Below, piece after piece: positions 1 to 8,471 of a DNA stretch of 64,000 nt. Each line of letters starts with the position of its first letter. The stretch's first letter is position 1. The stretch is from Bermanella sp036960565. Lineage in GTDB: Bacteria > Pseudomonadota > Gammaproteobacteria > Pseudomonadales > Oceanobacteraceae. The position numbers were made by a program, and so were the translations under genes. The stretch spans positions 21,464-85,463 of the forward strand of contig JBALXQ010000023.1 of the NCBI GenBank assembly GCA_036960565.1, given 5' to 3'. Below the pieces are notes generated by a model. That model had not been told where the DNA came from, did not search any database, and saw nothing but the letters and a program-made list of their open reading frames with translations.

Positions 1-280
1 CAGATGGCGACAACTGAAAGAGCATATCGGTTTGTCCTCCTTCAAAGTTAACAATCGCTCTTTTCCAGGGGGTGGGTACATGAATCACTTTAATCGCTAA
101 TTCATCTAACACTGATTCAATAATCGCCACGTCAATGCCGGTATATACACCCTGGGTATTCGTATAATTATAGGGAGGATATTTGGCCATAGACCCCACT
201 TTAATGGTCTCTTCGGCCATTACTGAGCCGGCTGAAAAAACGAATAATATCTGGCCTAAACGCGTTAACCACCTTTTCAT
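1..280 (-). CDS. Periplasmic solute-binding protein, family 3 (N-terminal part, cut by the window edge)
   Basis: Reading leftwards from ATG 280, the frame stays open to position 1 (93 codons). It begins with a basic and then hydrophobic signal peptide ending near Ala-Glu-Glu, followed by IKVGSMAKYPPYNY and later VPTPWKRAI. This is the start typical of family 3 (SBP_bac_3) polar amino-acid-like binding proteins, where an aromatic 'PPY' stretch lines the ligand cleft. An AAGGAA ribosome site lies 6 nt before the ATG. Two other genes here are of the same family (8472-9295, broken; 30139-30876, intact), and none has a visible permease or ATPase neighbour. These may be sensor-like orphan binding proteins. 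The ligand is unknown and the C-terminal part is outside the window. Confidence 0.8.
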   Translation of the reverse strand, partial: MKRWLTRLGQILFVFSAGSVMAEETIKVGSMAKYPPYNYTNTQGVYTGIDVAIIESVLDELAIKVIHVPTPWKRAIVNFEGGQTDMLFQLSPS

Positions 281-612
281 CACATTTCCTTAAGCACTAT
301 CGGCAACCATGTCAGCCAGTATAGCTTACCCATTTATACTGGTGTGCCCGCTGTATTGACGGCTTGATGGGCTAGGTAGCGGGCCACGGGCTTGTGTGTT
401 GGCTTTTCCTTTCCAGCAAATGCCAACTAACCTTTATGTCAGCCCTTAAATAAAGGCTTCCTCATGTCCCGCCCGCTATGGTTTGAGCTTCAAGGTGCCC
501 TTTACCTGCTAACAGCCGAGGCAATGCTAGGCAGAATACCTAGGGTAATAATGTGCCCTATTAATGGCATGAGCCCCCCTGACCCCTTTGCTTATCTGCC
601 CAAGAGATCGTC
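281..612. other. Divergent intergenic region with nested inverted repeats
   Basis: This is the 332-bp space between the leftward binding-protein gene and the rightward cyclase-type gene. It holds an 8-bp hairpin, CCAGTATA (316-323) with TATACTGG (335-342), and a branched set of three perfect stems at 377-478, listed separately. No ORF in it looks coding. Promoters for both genes must lie here, but I could not pick clear -35/-10 pairs. Confidence 0.6.
377..478. other. Candidate structured RNA element (three-way junction of perfect stems)
   Basis: Three perfect stems nest without conflict: outer TAGCGGGC (377-384) with GCCCGCTA (471-478); inner GTTGGC (398-403) with GCCAAC (422-427); inner CCTTTAT (431-437) with ATAAAGG (450-456). 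That is a three-way junction, the plan of many riboswitches and leader RNAs. It could belong to the leader of the leftward binding-protein gene (starts 280) or the rightward signalling gene (starts 613). I recognise no known riboswitch consensus. The folding is seen directly; any RNA function is inference. Confidence 0.35.
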
Positions 613-3600
613 ATGACAGATTATTCTGAGCAGAAGTTAAAGTTAGACTCTGCATTGCTTACCTTGGAAGCTCAACGCGCTGTGTTGGGGGATGAGGCCG
701 TGGATATCGCTTTAAAGGGTGTACGCCTTCAATTAGTTGAATTACAAAATCAGTCTCTTAGTGCGCCTCAATCCGAAGGGGAGCGCCGCCAAGCCACCAT
801 CGCCTTTTCTGATCTTTCTGGTTATACCGCCATGAGCGAAAAACTCGACCCAGAAGAAGTACAAAAACTCATGAGTGAGATCAAAACGGGCGCCATACGC
901 ATTATGGAAAGCCATGGGGGCATCGTTAACCAGTTTATTGGTGATGAGGTGGTGTCTTTATTTGGCATTCCTACGGCGTCTAAAGACGATCCTATTCGAG
1001 CGGTGCGTGCGGTATTTGAGCTGCATAATTTTGTGGCGGAAATGAGCGCGGCAGTGGAGAAAAAGTTCGGGCTCACCTTGCGCCTGCACACCGGCATTAA
1101 TACCGGTTTAATAGTCACTCACCTAGAAGATAATCGCGATGGGCGTTACGGCCTCACCGGTAATACAGTAAACATTGGTGCGCGCTTATTATCACAAGCC
1201 AAAGCTGGCGACATTTTGGTAAGTCCTGAAACTCGGCAGTTGGTTTCAGGGAATTTTGAAACGGCCGCACTGGCCGCCGTAGAAATGAAGGGTAAGTCTA
1301 AACCCATTATTCCTTACCGTGTGGTAAAAGAATTAAATACTCCGGTGAAGGCCTTGCTGTCGTTTGTGGGTCGCCAGAGTGAGCTGCAACAATTTACCCG
1401 CCTCCTTAACGTCATCCGCGATACCGGCAAAGGGCAGGCTATTTTAGTGCGGGGTGATGCCGGTATTGGAAAAACCCGGTTAATTAAAGAGTTTGAGTCT
1501 ATGGCTACCAGCTATGACTTTGCCCGCCATAAAGGCATGATTCTAGATTTTGGTGCGGGCAAAAGTCGTGAGGCTATTCATATGATTGTGAACAGTCTTT
1601 TAAAGATAAAGTCTAAAAGTAATGAAGCCACCTGCCGCTCCACAGCCGAAAGGGCCATCTGTGAAGGGTTATTAAACCCTGAACATAATCTGTTTCTTTA
1701 CGATTTAATGGATCTTACGCTTCCTGCAAAACTTCAGAGTCTTTATGAGTCTATGGACAATGAAACCCGTAATGCAGGCAAACAGAAAACCCTAGGTGAA
1801 CTGCTTAAAAAAGTCAGTATTGCCCAACCTGCGTTAGTCATCATTGAAGACACCCACTGGGCAGATAGTCAGACACTTCCTTACTTAGCCGAACTTACCG
1901 AGGTGGTGGCAGACAATCCGTCATTGTTAGTGATGACCTCACGTATTGAAGGCGATCAGCTCGATCAAGCCTGGCAAGCACACCTTCATGGAGGCTCTCT
2001 TTTAGTGATGAATATGACGCCTTTCAAAAAGGAAGAGGCACTCGACTTAGCCAGTGAATTTGATGAAATTACCATGCAGGTGGTGACTAAGTGTATCGAG
2101 CGAGCAGAGGGAAACCCTTTGTTTTTAGAGCAACTACTGCTCAGCGCCGAAGAGAACAAGGGCGAACTGGTACCGGGGTTACTGCAAAGTATTGTCTTGT
2201 CGCGCTTAGACAGGTTGGAGCCCACCGATAAACTTGCCGTTCAGGCGGCCTCTATTATCGGCCAGCACTTTTCACTTCAGCTACTGCGGCACTTAATTGG
2301 GAATCAGCAATATACGTGTAACCGCCTGATAGAGAATCAACTGGTTCGAACTGAGGATAACGATTACCTGTTTGTGCACGCGCTGGTTAGGGAAGGCGTT
2401 TACGCATCCTTGCTTAAATCTACCGGGCGCAAACTTCATCAAACCGCGGCACTGTGGTTTGCTCCAAAAGATCTTGAGTTGTGTGCCGAGCATTATCGAT
2501 GTGCTGAAGATAAACGAGCCCCCAAGGCGTACCTTAATGCCGCGCAAGCTCAGGTGAGTAAATACAATTATGCGCGCGCGTTAAATTTAGTGGAGCAGGG
2601 TTTAAAGCTGCTTTTGCGCGAGGATAGTGAGGCAACAGTTAAAGCAGAGTTGATGTGTTGTAAGGGGCAAATATTACTGGAGATGGGGGATAACGAGCAG
2701 TCGGTTAAGATTTTTAACAAAGCGCTAACCTTGTGCTCCGAAGAAGCTGAACAGGTTCGTGCCATGTTGGGAATGGTGGGGGGCATGCGTGTGCTTGGGC
2801 AATACGAGGAAGGCATTAAAGTATTGGAGCAGGCTGAAACAAAAGCCCTTAATAAAAGATTAAGCAAAGAGTTAGCCAAAATTTATCACATGCGCGGCAA
2901 CCTTTGTTTTCCTCTGGGGAAAATTGATGGTGTGCTTAAATATCACAACTTGGCCCTTCAGTATGCGCAGCAAGCTTCGTCAATTGAACTGGAAGCGAAT
3001 GCCTTGGGTGGATTGGGCGACGCCTACTATGTGAGTGGGCGCATGAAAACCGCCAATAAGCACTTTCATCAATGTGTTGAAATATCCCGACAAAATGGCT
3101 TTAGTCGAATTGAGGCGGCCAATCTCTCTATGGTGGGTTGGTCTTATTTTTTTCTGAATGAATTTGAAAGTGCGCTACAAGCCGGAGCAGAGGCGGTTAG
3201 GGTGGCGCAAAAAATTAGCCATTATCGTGCTGAAATAGTGGCCCACCACATTATTGCCGAAGTAAATTACAACTTGGGAAATTTCACAGTTTCTAAAGAC
3301 GAATATAAGAAGGCTTCTAATCTAGAAAGTATTATCAAAACAAACATTTTTGAGGCGCAGAGGTTTCACAAGCTGGGGCTAATTGCCTATAACGAAGGCG
3401 ATCATTCTCTTGCCATGAGTCTGCTTGAACAAGCAGAAGACTCTTGTCGGAATCATGGGATGGAATTTGCTGGCCCCGCTATTTTGGGCGGTATTGCTGA
3501 AGTGACTAAAGATCCAGTTAGGCGCAAAAATGCTTTATTGGAAGCCGAGGCGTTACTTGAAAAAGGTGCTAGGCATCAAACCTATTTTATATTTTACCGT

Positions 3601-3858
3601 CACGCCATTGATGCATGTCTTAACAATGGTGAATGGAAGAGTGCAGGTAGGTATGCAGATGAATTGGAAAGTTTTACAAACCCAGAGCCCTTGCCCTGGA
3701 GTGACTTCTTTATTAAAAGAGGGCGTGTATTAGCGGCATATGGTAGAGGCCAGCGCGATGAAAAAATTCAGCAAGAAATAAAAGCTCTACATGGCCAGGC
3801 TGTACGCGTGGGCATGAATCTGGTGATTCCGGCTCTTGAGCAGATGATGGTGCCATGA
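613..3858 (+). CDS. Class III nucleotide-cyclase-domain / AAA ATPase / TPR signalling protein
   Basis: A 1081-residue fusion. Residues 60-240 form a class III adenylate/guanylate cyclase homology domain with metal-binding Asp67 (FSD) and Asp111 (IGDEV) and the Asn187/Arg191 pair expected to hold the transition state. Residues 252-520 are an AAA_16-type ATPase opening with FVGR, Walker A GDAGIGKTRL (281-290) and Walker B ALVIIEDTHW (407-416). The C-terminal half is TPR-like helices. Family members are large soluble signal integrators. Unusually, the Lys that normally selects adenine is Gln107 and the following GD(T)VN Asp is Asn184, so the nucleotide made, if any, cannot be assumed. It starts at ATG 613 after a weak GAGA-type site and is probably monocistronic. 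Confidence 0.85.
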   Translation: MTDYSEQKLKLDSALLTLEAQRAVLGDEAVDIALKGVRLQLVELQNQSLSAPQSEGERRQATIAFSDLSGYTAMSEKLDPEEVQKLMSEIKTGAIRIMESHGGIVNQFIGDEVVSLFGIPTASKDDPIRAVRAVFELHNFVAEMSAAVEKKFGLTLRLHTGINTGLIVTHLEDNRDGRYGLTGNTVNIGARLLSQAKAGDILVSPETRQLVSGNFETAALAAVEMKGKSKPIIPYRVVKELNTPVKALLSFVGRQSELQQFTRLLNVIRDTGKGQAILVRGDAGIGKTRLIKEFESMATSYDFARHKGMILDFGAGKSREAIHMIVNSLLKIKSKSNEATCRSTAERAICEGLLNPEHNLFLYDLMDLTLPAKLQSLYESMDNETRNAGKQKTLGELLKKVSIAQPALVIIEDTHWADSQTLPYLAELTEVVADNPSLLVMTSRIEGDQLDQAWQAHLHGGSLLVMNMTPFKKEEALDLASEFDEITMQVVTKCIERAEGNPLFLEQLLLSAEENKGELVPGLLQSIVLSRLDRLEPTDKLAVQAASIIGQHFSLQLLRHLIGNQQYTCNRLIENQLVRTEDNDYLFVHALVREGVYASLLKSTGRKLHQTAALWFAPKDLELCAEHYRCAEDKRAPKAYLNAAQAQVSKYNYARALNLVEQGLKLLLREDSEATVKAELMCCKGQILLEMGDNEQSVKIFNKALTLCSEEAEQVRAMLGMVGGMRVLGQYEEGIKVLEQAETKALNKRLSKELAKIYHMRGNLCFPLGKIDGVLKYHNLALQYAQQASSIELEANALGGLGDAYYVSGRMKTANKHFHQCVEISRQNGFSRIEAANLSMVGWSYFFLNEFESALQAGAEAVRVAQKISHYRAEIVAHHIIAEVNYNLGNFTVSKDEYKKASNLESIIKTNIFEAQRFHKLGLIAYNEGDHSLAMSLLEQAEDSCRNHGMEFAGPAILGGIAEVTKDPVRRKNALLEAEALLEKGARHQTYFIFYRHAIDACLNNGEWKSAGRYADELESFTNPEPLPWSDFFIKRGRVLAAYGRGQRDEKIQQEIKALHGQAVRVGMNLVIPALEQMMVP

Positions 3859-3918
3859 CCTTTATCAATTTTATGGAGCAGATGCTATCGCAATTGGCCT
3901 TATTTAAAGAGCAAAAAA

Positions 3919-3956
3919 AACCACCTGTGCTGAATAGCGCAGGTGGTTCTTTATTT
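3919..3956. terminator. Bidirectional rho-independent terminator
   Basis: The stem CCACCTGTGCT/AGCGCAGGTGG has a GAAT-type loop and a single G·T wobble. It has an A-run on the left and a T-rich run on the right, so it can end the cyclase-type gene from the left and the small leftward gene at 3980-4147 from the right. Confidence 0.9.
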
Positions 3957-3979
3957 ATACTGAGAATGTGAAGTCTAAG

Positions 3980-4147
3980 TTAAGCTTGGTATAACAAGTT
4001 TAAAAATTTCTTAGATTCGCTTCGATCAGTAAATTCAAATAACTGTGACCCAGTTTGATCCTTCACAACAACGTTTAGTTTGTTGACTGCAATGGAAATT
4101 ACCGGTGAGATAATTGAATAATGTTTACCTTTATATGTGTAAGGCAT
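3980..4147 (-). CDS. Small hypothetical protein (55 aa)
   Basis: An ORF too short for usual cut-offs: ATG at 4147, TAA at 3980-3982. The product starts MPYTYKGKHYSII and ends SKKFLNLLYQA, and reads like a compact beta-beta-alpha domain with mixed charge and no membrane segment. Two things argue that it is real: an AAAGAG ribosome site 5-9 nt before the ATG, and a bidirectional terminator starting just 24 nt past the stop with its T-run in the right direction. I do not recognise the family. Confidence 0.55.
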   Translation of the reverse strand: MPYTYKGKHYSIISPVISIAVNKLNVVVKDQTGSQLFEFTDRSESKKFLNLLYQA

Positions 4148-4546
4148 AATGAACTCTTTTATTTAATGTGCGCAAAAGCGCAGACTTAAGTAAGAGCTGG
4201 ATTATTGATTTTTGCTTAGTTTTTTAAATTAAAATTAAAAATAACAACAACAGCAATTTCCGAATAATATCGAAAATGGTGGCAATAAATTAGCTCTGAT
4301 TATGAAGTGCTGTCTAACTGTAATGGGGAAAGGCAAGGCACAAATTATCACTTGGATAATAAGTTAAATAAACTAGATGGGAATAAATAACGAACTGGAT
4401 AATACGGGCAGTTGTTTAAAATGTAAACACTTTTGTGTGAGGCATTATAAACGCAGGTTATTCTGATGGCCAACAGCCGCCCCAGGGGGCTGATTTCTAG
4501 TTTGCTATTCAGGCATAATCTATTAGGTGCAATGTAAGGCTAAGCC
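4148..4546. other. AT-rich intergenic region, no gene seen
   Basis: This is a 399-bp divergent space between the small leftward gene and the gene starting at 4547. It is AT-rich, with a short GTTTA/TAAAC inverted repeat near 4413-4427. It presumably carries both promoters, but no convincing ORF, terminator or RNA was seen. Confidence 0.5.
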
Positions 4547-4975
4547 TTGGATGTTAGGGTATATAGAGTGTTACGACATATGAAAGGGGTGGACCCTAAA
4601 CAGGTTAAAATGGCGAAGTTAGCTAAGATCATTCTGAATGGATTTGTAAAAAGAACGCTAAATACCGATGCTCTTAAGGCGGGTATAAAGTCCACTGGAG
4701 CCACGTTAACCCGCAAAGGACGCTCAAGGAACTGGATATTAGAGGCAGATAGCGAACAAATACGACAAATTATCAATCTGATTTCTCAATCTGGTGAAGA
4801 CAGCTGGCTTTGGGTTGGCAAAAAACTATATGAATACAGGCCCAAATTGAGTCGTGCTGAGCTGAAAAAAATAGCCAAGCGAGATCCTTCCATGACAGTT
4901 GCTCAGTTAACGTTATTAGCCGATTGCACCCTTATAGATGCGCGTACGGTACTGGATGAAATTGAATGGGAATAA
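4547..4975 (+). CDS. Small basic protein, possible RRF_GI-type ('ribosome recycling factor family') protein
   Basis: A 142-residue soluble protein. The middle has RKGRSRNWILEADSEQI and the end TVAQLTLLADCTLIDART, a pattern I associate with the short RRF_GI family of marine gammaproteobacteria. The family name reflects a distant annotation and is not a proven role in ribosome recycling. The longest frame begins with TTG 4547, preceded by AAGG 8 nt upstream; an in-frame ATG at 4580 has no ribosome site as good. It is followed by a strong terminator and appears to be a single-gene unit. The family assignment is from memory and is the uncertain part; the gene itself is likely real. Confidence 0.6.
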   Translation: MDVRVYRVLRHMKGVDPKQVKMAKLAKIILNGFVKRTLNTDALKAGIKSTGATLTRKGRSRNWILEADSEQIRQIINLISQSGEDSWLWVGKKLYEYRPKLSRAELKKIAKRDPSMTVAQLTLLADCTLIDARTVLDEIEWE

Positions 4976-5047
4976 AATGAGATGCAGTGCTTTAAGGGTT
5001 ATGCGGAACCCTTTAAATTTTCGTTACCTAAGGTAGAGGGAAGGGCA

Positions 5048-5081
5048 AAAAAAAGGTGAACCAATAGGTTCACCTTTTTTC
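5048..5081. terminator. Bidirectional terminator between convergent genes
   Basis: The hairpin AAAAGGTGAACC / GGTTCACCTTTT has an AATA loop. It is preceded by an A-run and followed by a T-run, so it serves the rightward gene ending at 4975 and the leftward pyrophosphatase gene ending at 5126. Confidence 0.92.
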
Positions 5082-5125
5082 GCGCATTTAATATTGAAGT
5101 GCAGCAAAGCCTCTAAGCAGGGCTT

Positions 5126-6085
5126 TTATGCAGAAAGAGTAGCTTGTACGGCTGGCATTAGCTGGCTCTTACGAGACATCATGCCTGGTAAATACATCAA
5201 CTTATCTTCAATTGTTTCGCCATAAGCGGTGGTAGCCAGTTGCGCTTCGGTGTCCGAGTAAATCACTAGGTGCGAGTTTTTAGTCTTGGTATCAACAATG
5301 GCGAAGAAGATAAAATCTAAACCTTGCTTAGCTTTTTCGCCTTCCATTTCTACTAATAAGTCTGCTTTACGCTCAAGTAATTGCTCTGGCAATAATGTTT
5401 CAGCCACACCAAAACCTACTTTTTTACCGTTGATTTCGTAGTGCTTAAAGTCACTTTTCAATACATCGTAAGTGCTAACATCTGCAAGATCCGATTTGGC
5501 TTCCATCATGGCTTGGCCAAATGCGTATAAGTCTTCGATACCTGCAATTTTAGCCAGCTTTTCAGCGTAAGGCTTATCTACTGAGCAAGTAGTAGGCGAC
5601 TCAAAAATTAGCGTATCAGACAGGATACCGGCCAATAATACACAGGCCGTAGTAGGGGTCATTTCTTTGCCCATTTTCTCAAAGCGATCTGCCAAGATAG
5701 TGGCAGCACTGCCCCAAGGGCGAATATCAACCGACATAGCCGTATTGAAGGTAATAGGCTGATCTTGAATGGCGTGGTGATCTATAATGGCCACAATGTC
5801 GCTGTTATCAACGTCTTTGTGTAGCTGTGTTTTCTGGTTGAAATCAACCAAACCGACCTTTTGGCCTTCTACTTTAGAGATCATTTTAGGCACTTCAACG
5901 CCACAATAATCCACTACAAACGCAGTTTCTTTGTTTAGCTCACCGGCGCGACGTGGCTCACCACCAAATAACTCGGCAGCGCCAATAGCAGAACCAATGG
6001 TATCGCTGTCTGGGCTAAGGTGGCCTAACCACACTAGGTTATCTGTTTCGTTGTTTTCGGGTGTTTCTAGATCAAAAAAAGCCAT
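5126..6085 (-). CDS. ppaC: Manganese-dependent inorganic pyrophosphatase (family II, DHH)
   Basis: Hydrolyses cytosolic pyrophosphate to two phosphates and so pulls biosynthetic reactions forward. Family II marks are all present: the N-terminal metal motif GHLSPDSDT (residues 21-29 from the chosen start), the central IIDHHA of the DHH domain, and the C-terminal SRKSQLMP of the DHHA2 domain that binds substrate. The 319-residue length is normal for the family. I chose ATG 6085, preceded by AGG 10 nt upstream; the frame can be extended nine codons to a TTG at 6112, but that site lacks a ribosome site. It is convergent with the 4547 gene and ends at the shared terminator. Confidence 0.93.
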   Translation of the reverse strand: MAFFDLETPENNETDNLVWLGHLSPDSDTIGSAIGAAELFGGEPRRAGELNKETAFVVDYCGVEVPKMISKVEGQKVGLVDFNQKTQLHKDVDNSDIVAIIDHHAIQDQPITFNTAMSVDIRPWGSAATILADRFEKMGKEMTPTTACVLLAGILSDTLIFESPTTCSVDKPYAEKLAKIAGIEDLYAFGQAMMEAKSDLADVSTYDVLKSDFKHYEINGKKVGFGVAETLLPEQLLERKADLLVEMEGEKAKQGLDFIFFAIVDTKTKNSHLVIYSDTEAQLATTAYGETIEDKLMYLPGMMSRKSQLMPAVQATLSA

Positions 6086-6416
6086 TCGTTTACCTGTACA
6101 CACTAGCTGCAAATAGGGTGGTGCTTAAAATTGGCGCAATTATACAGAAAAGTGCTGTTTGATTATATTAATTTAGACTTATTTCCGTCTTGCCTAGTGT
6201 GCACAGTGGCCATTTAATGGTCGCTATTAGGTGAGTTTTGATACGTGAGTGGGGACAGTGTGGGTTAATGGTTATGATGAAGGAGGGGAGAAAGCCTTGC
6301 ATGTGGCCCAGATACACGATGCTAGGGCTGGCTCTGACGCAAGATGTTAAATTATAGATTCACTCTATCTTTTGTTATTATGGCCCCATTCAGCTCATTA
6401 AAAGGCACACTACTGC
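6086..6416. other. Divergent intergenic region, no gene seen
   Basis: This is 331 bp between ppaC (leftwards) and radD (rightwards). It contains a short imperfect hairpin (GTGGCCATTTAATGGTCGC, near 6206-6224) and presumably both promoters. No coding potential was noticed. Confidence 0.5.
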
Positions 6417-8246
6417 GTGGCAAGTTTTCAACTTAGAGATTATCAACAAGAAGCCGTTGCTGCGACCATTAAGCACTTCCGAAAAACCAATGACTCTGCG
6501 GTGATTGTATTACCCACTGGCTCGGGTAAGAGTTTAGTGATCGCGGAGCTTGCTCGCTTGGCCAACCGAAAAATACTCGTTCTCACTCATGTGAAGGAAT
6601 TGGTAGAGCAGAACCATCAAAAATATGAAAGCTTTGGTTTAACCGCGGGCATTTATTCTGCGGGCTTAAAACAGAAAGTGACTCATCACCAGGTCACGTT
6701 TGCCAGCATTCAATCGGCCGCCCGTAATCTACAAGATTTCAGTAACGCTTATTCACTCATTATTATTGATGAGTGTCATCGGGTTAACTTAGCCAACCCG
6801 GATAAAGATAAGGGCGAGGACCAAGATGAATCAAGCACTAATCAGTACCAGCAAATCATTCAGCAATTACAGCGGGCTAACCCCGAAGTAAAACTATTAG
6901 GCTTAACTGCTACTCCATACCGGTTAGGCATGGGCTGGATATATAAAAAGCATTACCGTGGCATCGTGCGCAGTGAACAGGAACGTCCGTTTGAACATTG
7001 TATTTATGAATTACCGCTGCGGTACTTAATAAAAAAGAAGTACTTAACCGAACCCAAGTTAGTGGATGCCACTATAGAGCACTATGATTTTAGTTCGCTT
7101 CGCGAAAACCAATCCGGTGAATACAATCCTACCGATGTTAATGATCTATTAAGTAAAAATCACCGGGTTACAAAAGGCATTATTGAACAGGTGGTTGAGT
7201 TAAGTGAGCAGCGTCAAGGCATTATGATATTCGCTGCCACGGTGGATCATGCCAAAGAAATTTTTAGCTATTTGCCTTCTCAGCACAGTGCGTTAATTAC
7301 CGGAGCCACCGATAGTAAGGATCGCGATAAACTTATAAAGGCATTTAAGCTAAAAGAGATTAAGTACCTAGTGAATGTATCCGTTTTAACCACGGGTTTT
7401 GATGCACCTCATGTGGATATGATTGCCATATTACGCCCAACCCAATCGGTGAGCTTGTATCAGCAAATAATCGGTCGTGGCCTGCGTTTAAGTGATAACA
7501 AAAAAGATTGCCTAGTGATTGACTATACCGGCAACGATTTTGACCTGTACCAACCTGAAGTGGGTGAGAAAAAACCCAATAGCCAAAGTCAGCCGGTACA
7601 AGTATTTTGCCCTAGCTGTGAATTTCCTAATATATTTTGGGGTATTTGTGATGATGACGGTGATCTAGTAGAGCATTATGGCCGCCGTTGCCAAGGGCTC
7701 ATTGACCCCATTGAACCACATCACTCTTCGCATCAATGTGATTTCCGTTTTGTATTTAAAGAGTGTCCTCACTGCGGTAATGAGAACGATATTGCAGCGC
7801 GTACCTGCACCACCTGCAAAGAAGTGTTGGTTGACCCAGATGACATGCTAAAAAAGGCACTTCAACTTAAAGATTCAAAAGTGATTCGCTGTTCTGGGGT
7901 GAGTTTAGAAGTGGCCAGTAATGAGGCTAAAGATAAGGAAAAGTTAAAAATAATTTACCATGATGAAGAGGGTGCCCAACTTAATGAATCTTTTGACTTC
8001 TCTAAACCTAACCAGGTTAGGGCTTTTAATGATGTTTTTTCTAAGCGTTTAAGTGTAGCCATTGGTGTTCGCCTAGGAACCACTGAACAGTTTGAAGTGA
8101 CCAACCTGCAACAAGTATTAAAGCTTGCTAATGTATTTCCTTGCCCTGATTTTGTCGTTGCCAGAAAACAAAAATATTATTGGCGCATTAAAAACCGACT
8201 TTTTGACTATGAGGGAAAATACCGCAAGGCCAATGAGCTAGGATAA
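6417..8246 (+). CDS. radD: RadD (YejH) family SF2 DNA helicase/ATPase
   Basis: A 609-residue superfamily 2 protein that matches E. coli RadD along its length, from the opening LRDYQQEAV to the close FDYEGKYRKANELG. It has Walker A LPTGSGKS (32-39), DECH box (118-121), GLTATP motif III and the helicase C motif QIIGRGLR. The C-terminal region has zinc-finger-like clusters, CPSC and CPHC...CTTC, as in RadD. RadD supports recombination repair and replication-fork processing and works with RecA and SSB in E. coli. The start is GTG 6417 after AAGG; the protein's second codon onward aligns with the E. coli start. Slightly longer than the E. coli protein (586 aa), partly from an insert after the DECH box. 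Confidence 0.93.
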   Translation: MASFQLRDYQQEAVAATIKHFRKTNDSAVIVLPTGSGKSLVIAELARLANRKILVLTHVKELVEQNHQKYESFGLTAGIYSAGLKQKVTHHQVTFASIQSAARNLQDFSNAYSLIIIDECHRVNLANPDKDKGEDQDESSTNQYQQIIQQLQRANPEVKLLGLTATPYRLGMGWIYKKHYRGIVRSEQERPFEHCIYELPLRYLIKKKYLTEPKLVDATIEHYDFSSLRENQSGEYNPTDVNDLLSKNHRVTKGIIEQVVELSEQRQGIMIFAATVDHAKEIFSYLPSQHSALITGATDSKDRDKLIKAFKLKEIKYLVNVSVLTTGFDAPHVDMIAILRPTQSVSLYQQIIGRGLRLSDNKKDCLVIDYTGNDFDLYQPEVGEKKPNSQSQPVQVFCPSCEFPNIFWGICDDDGDLVEHYGRRCQGLIDPIEPHHSSHQCDFRFVFKECPHCGNENDIAARTCTTCKEVLVDPDDMLKKALQLKDSKVIRCSGVSLEVASNEAKDKEKLKIIYHDEEGAQLNESFDFSKPNQVRAFNDVFSKRLSVAIGVRLGTTEQFEVTNLQQVLKLANVFPCPDFVVARKQKYYWRIKNRLFDYEGKYRKANELG

Positions 8247-8471
8247 TCTTCTCCTCTCTTTAATCGTAATAAGAAAAAGAATTATCAAGCCCTGTTGAAA
8301 TGGCGGTGTGGTCTATTAACCTATTTTATAATGAATGCATGGCTGTTAGGGGCGTTTTGGAGTCGCAGGGTGCTCAGCCTAAGGCAGGTTCTCGCTGTCT
8401 TTGTGCTAACTTTATAAGGCGACAGAGTTAATTAACCAAACATGAAAATAGACTGAATATTTTAGCCAAAT

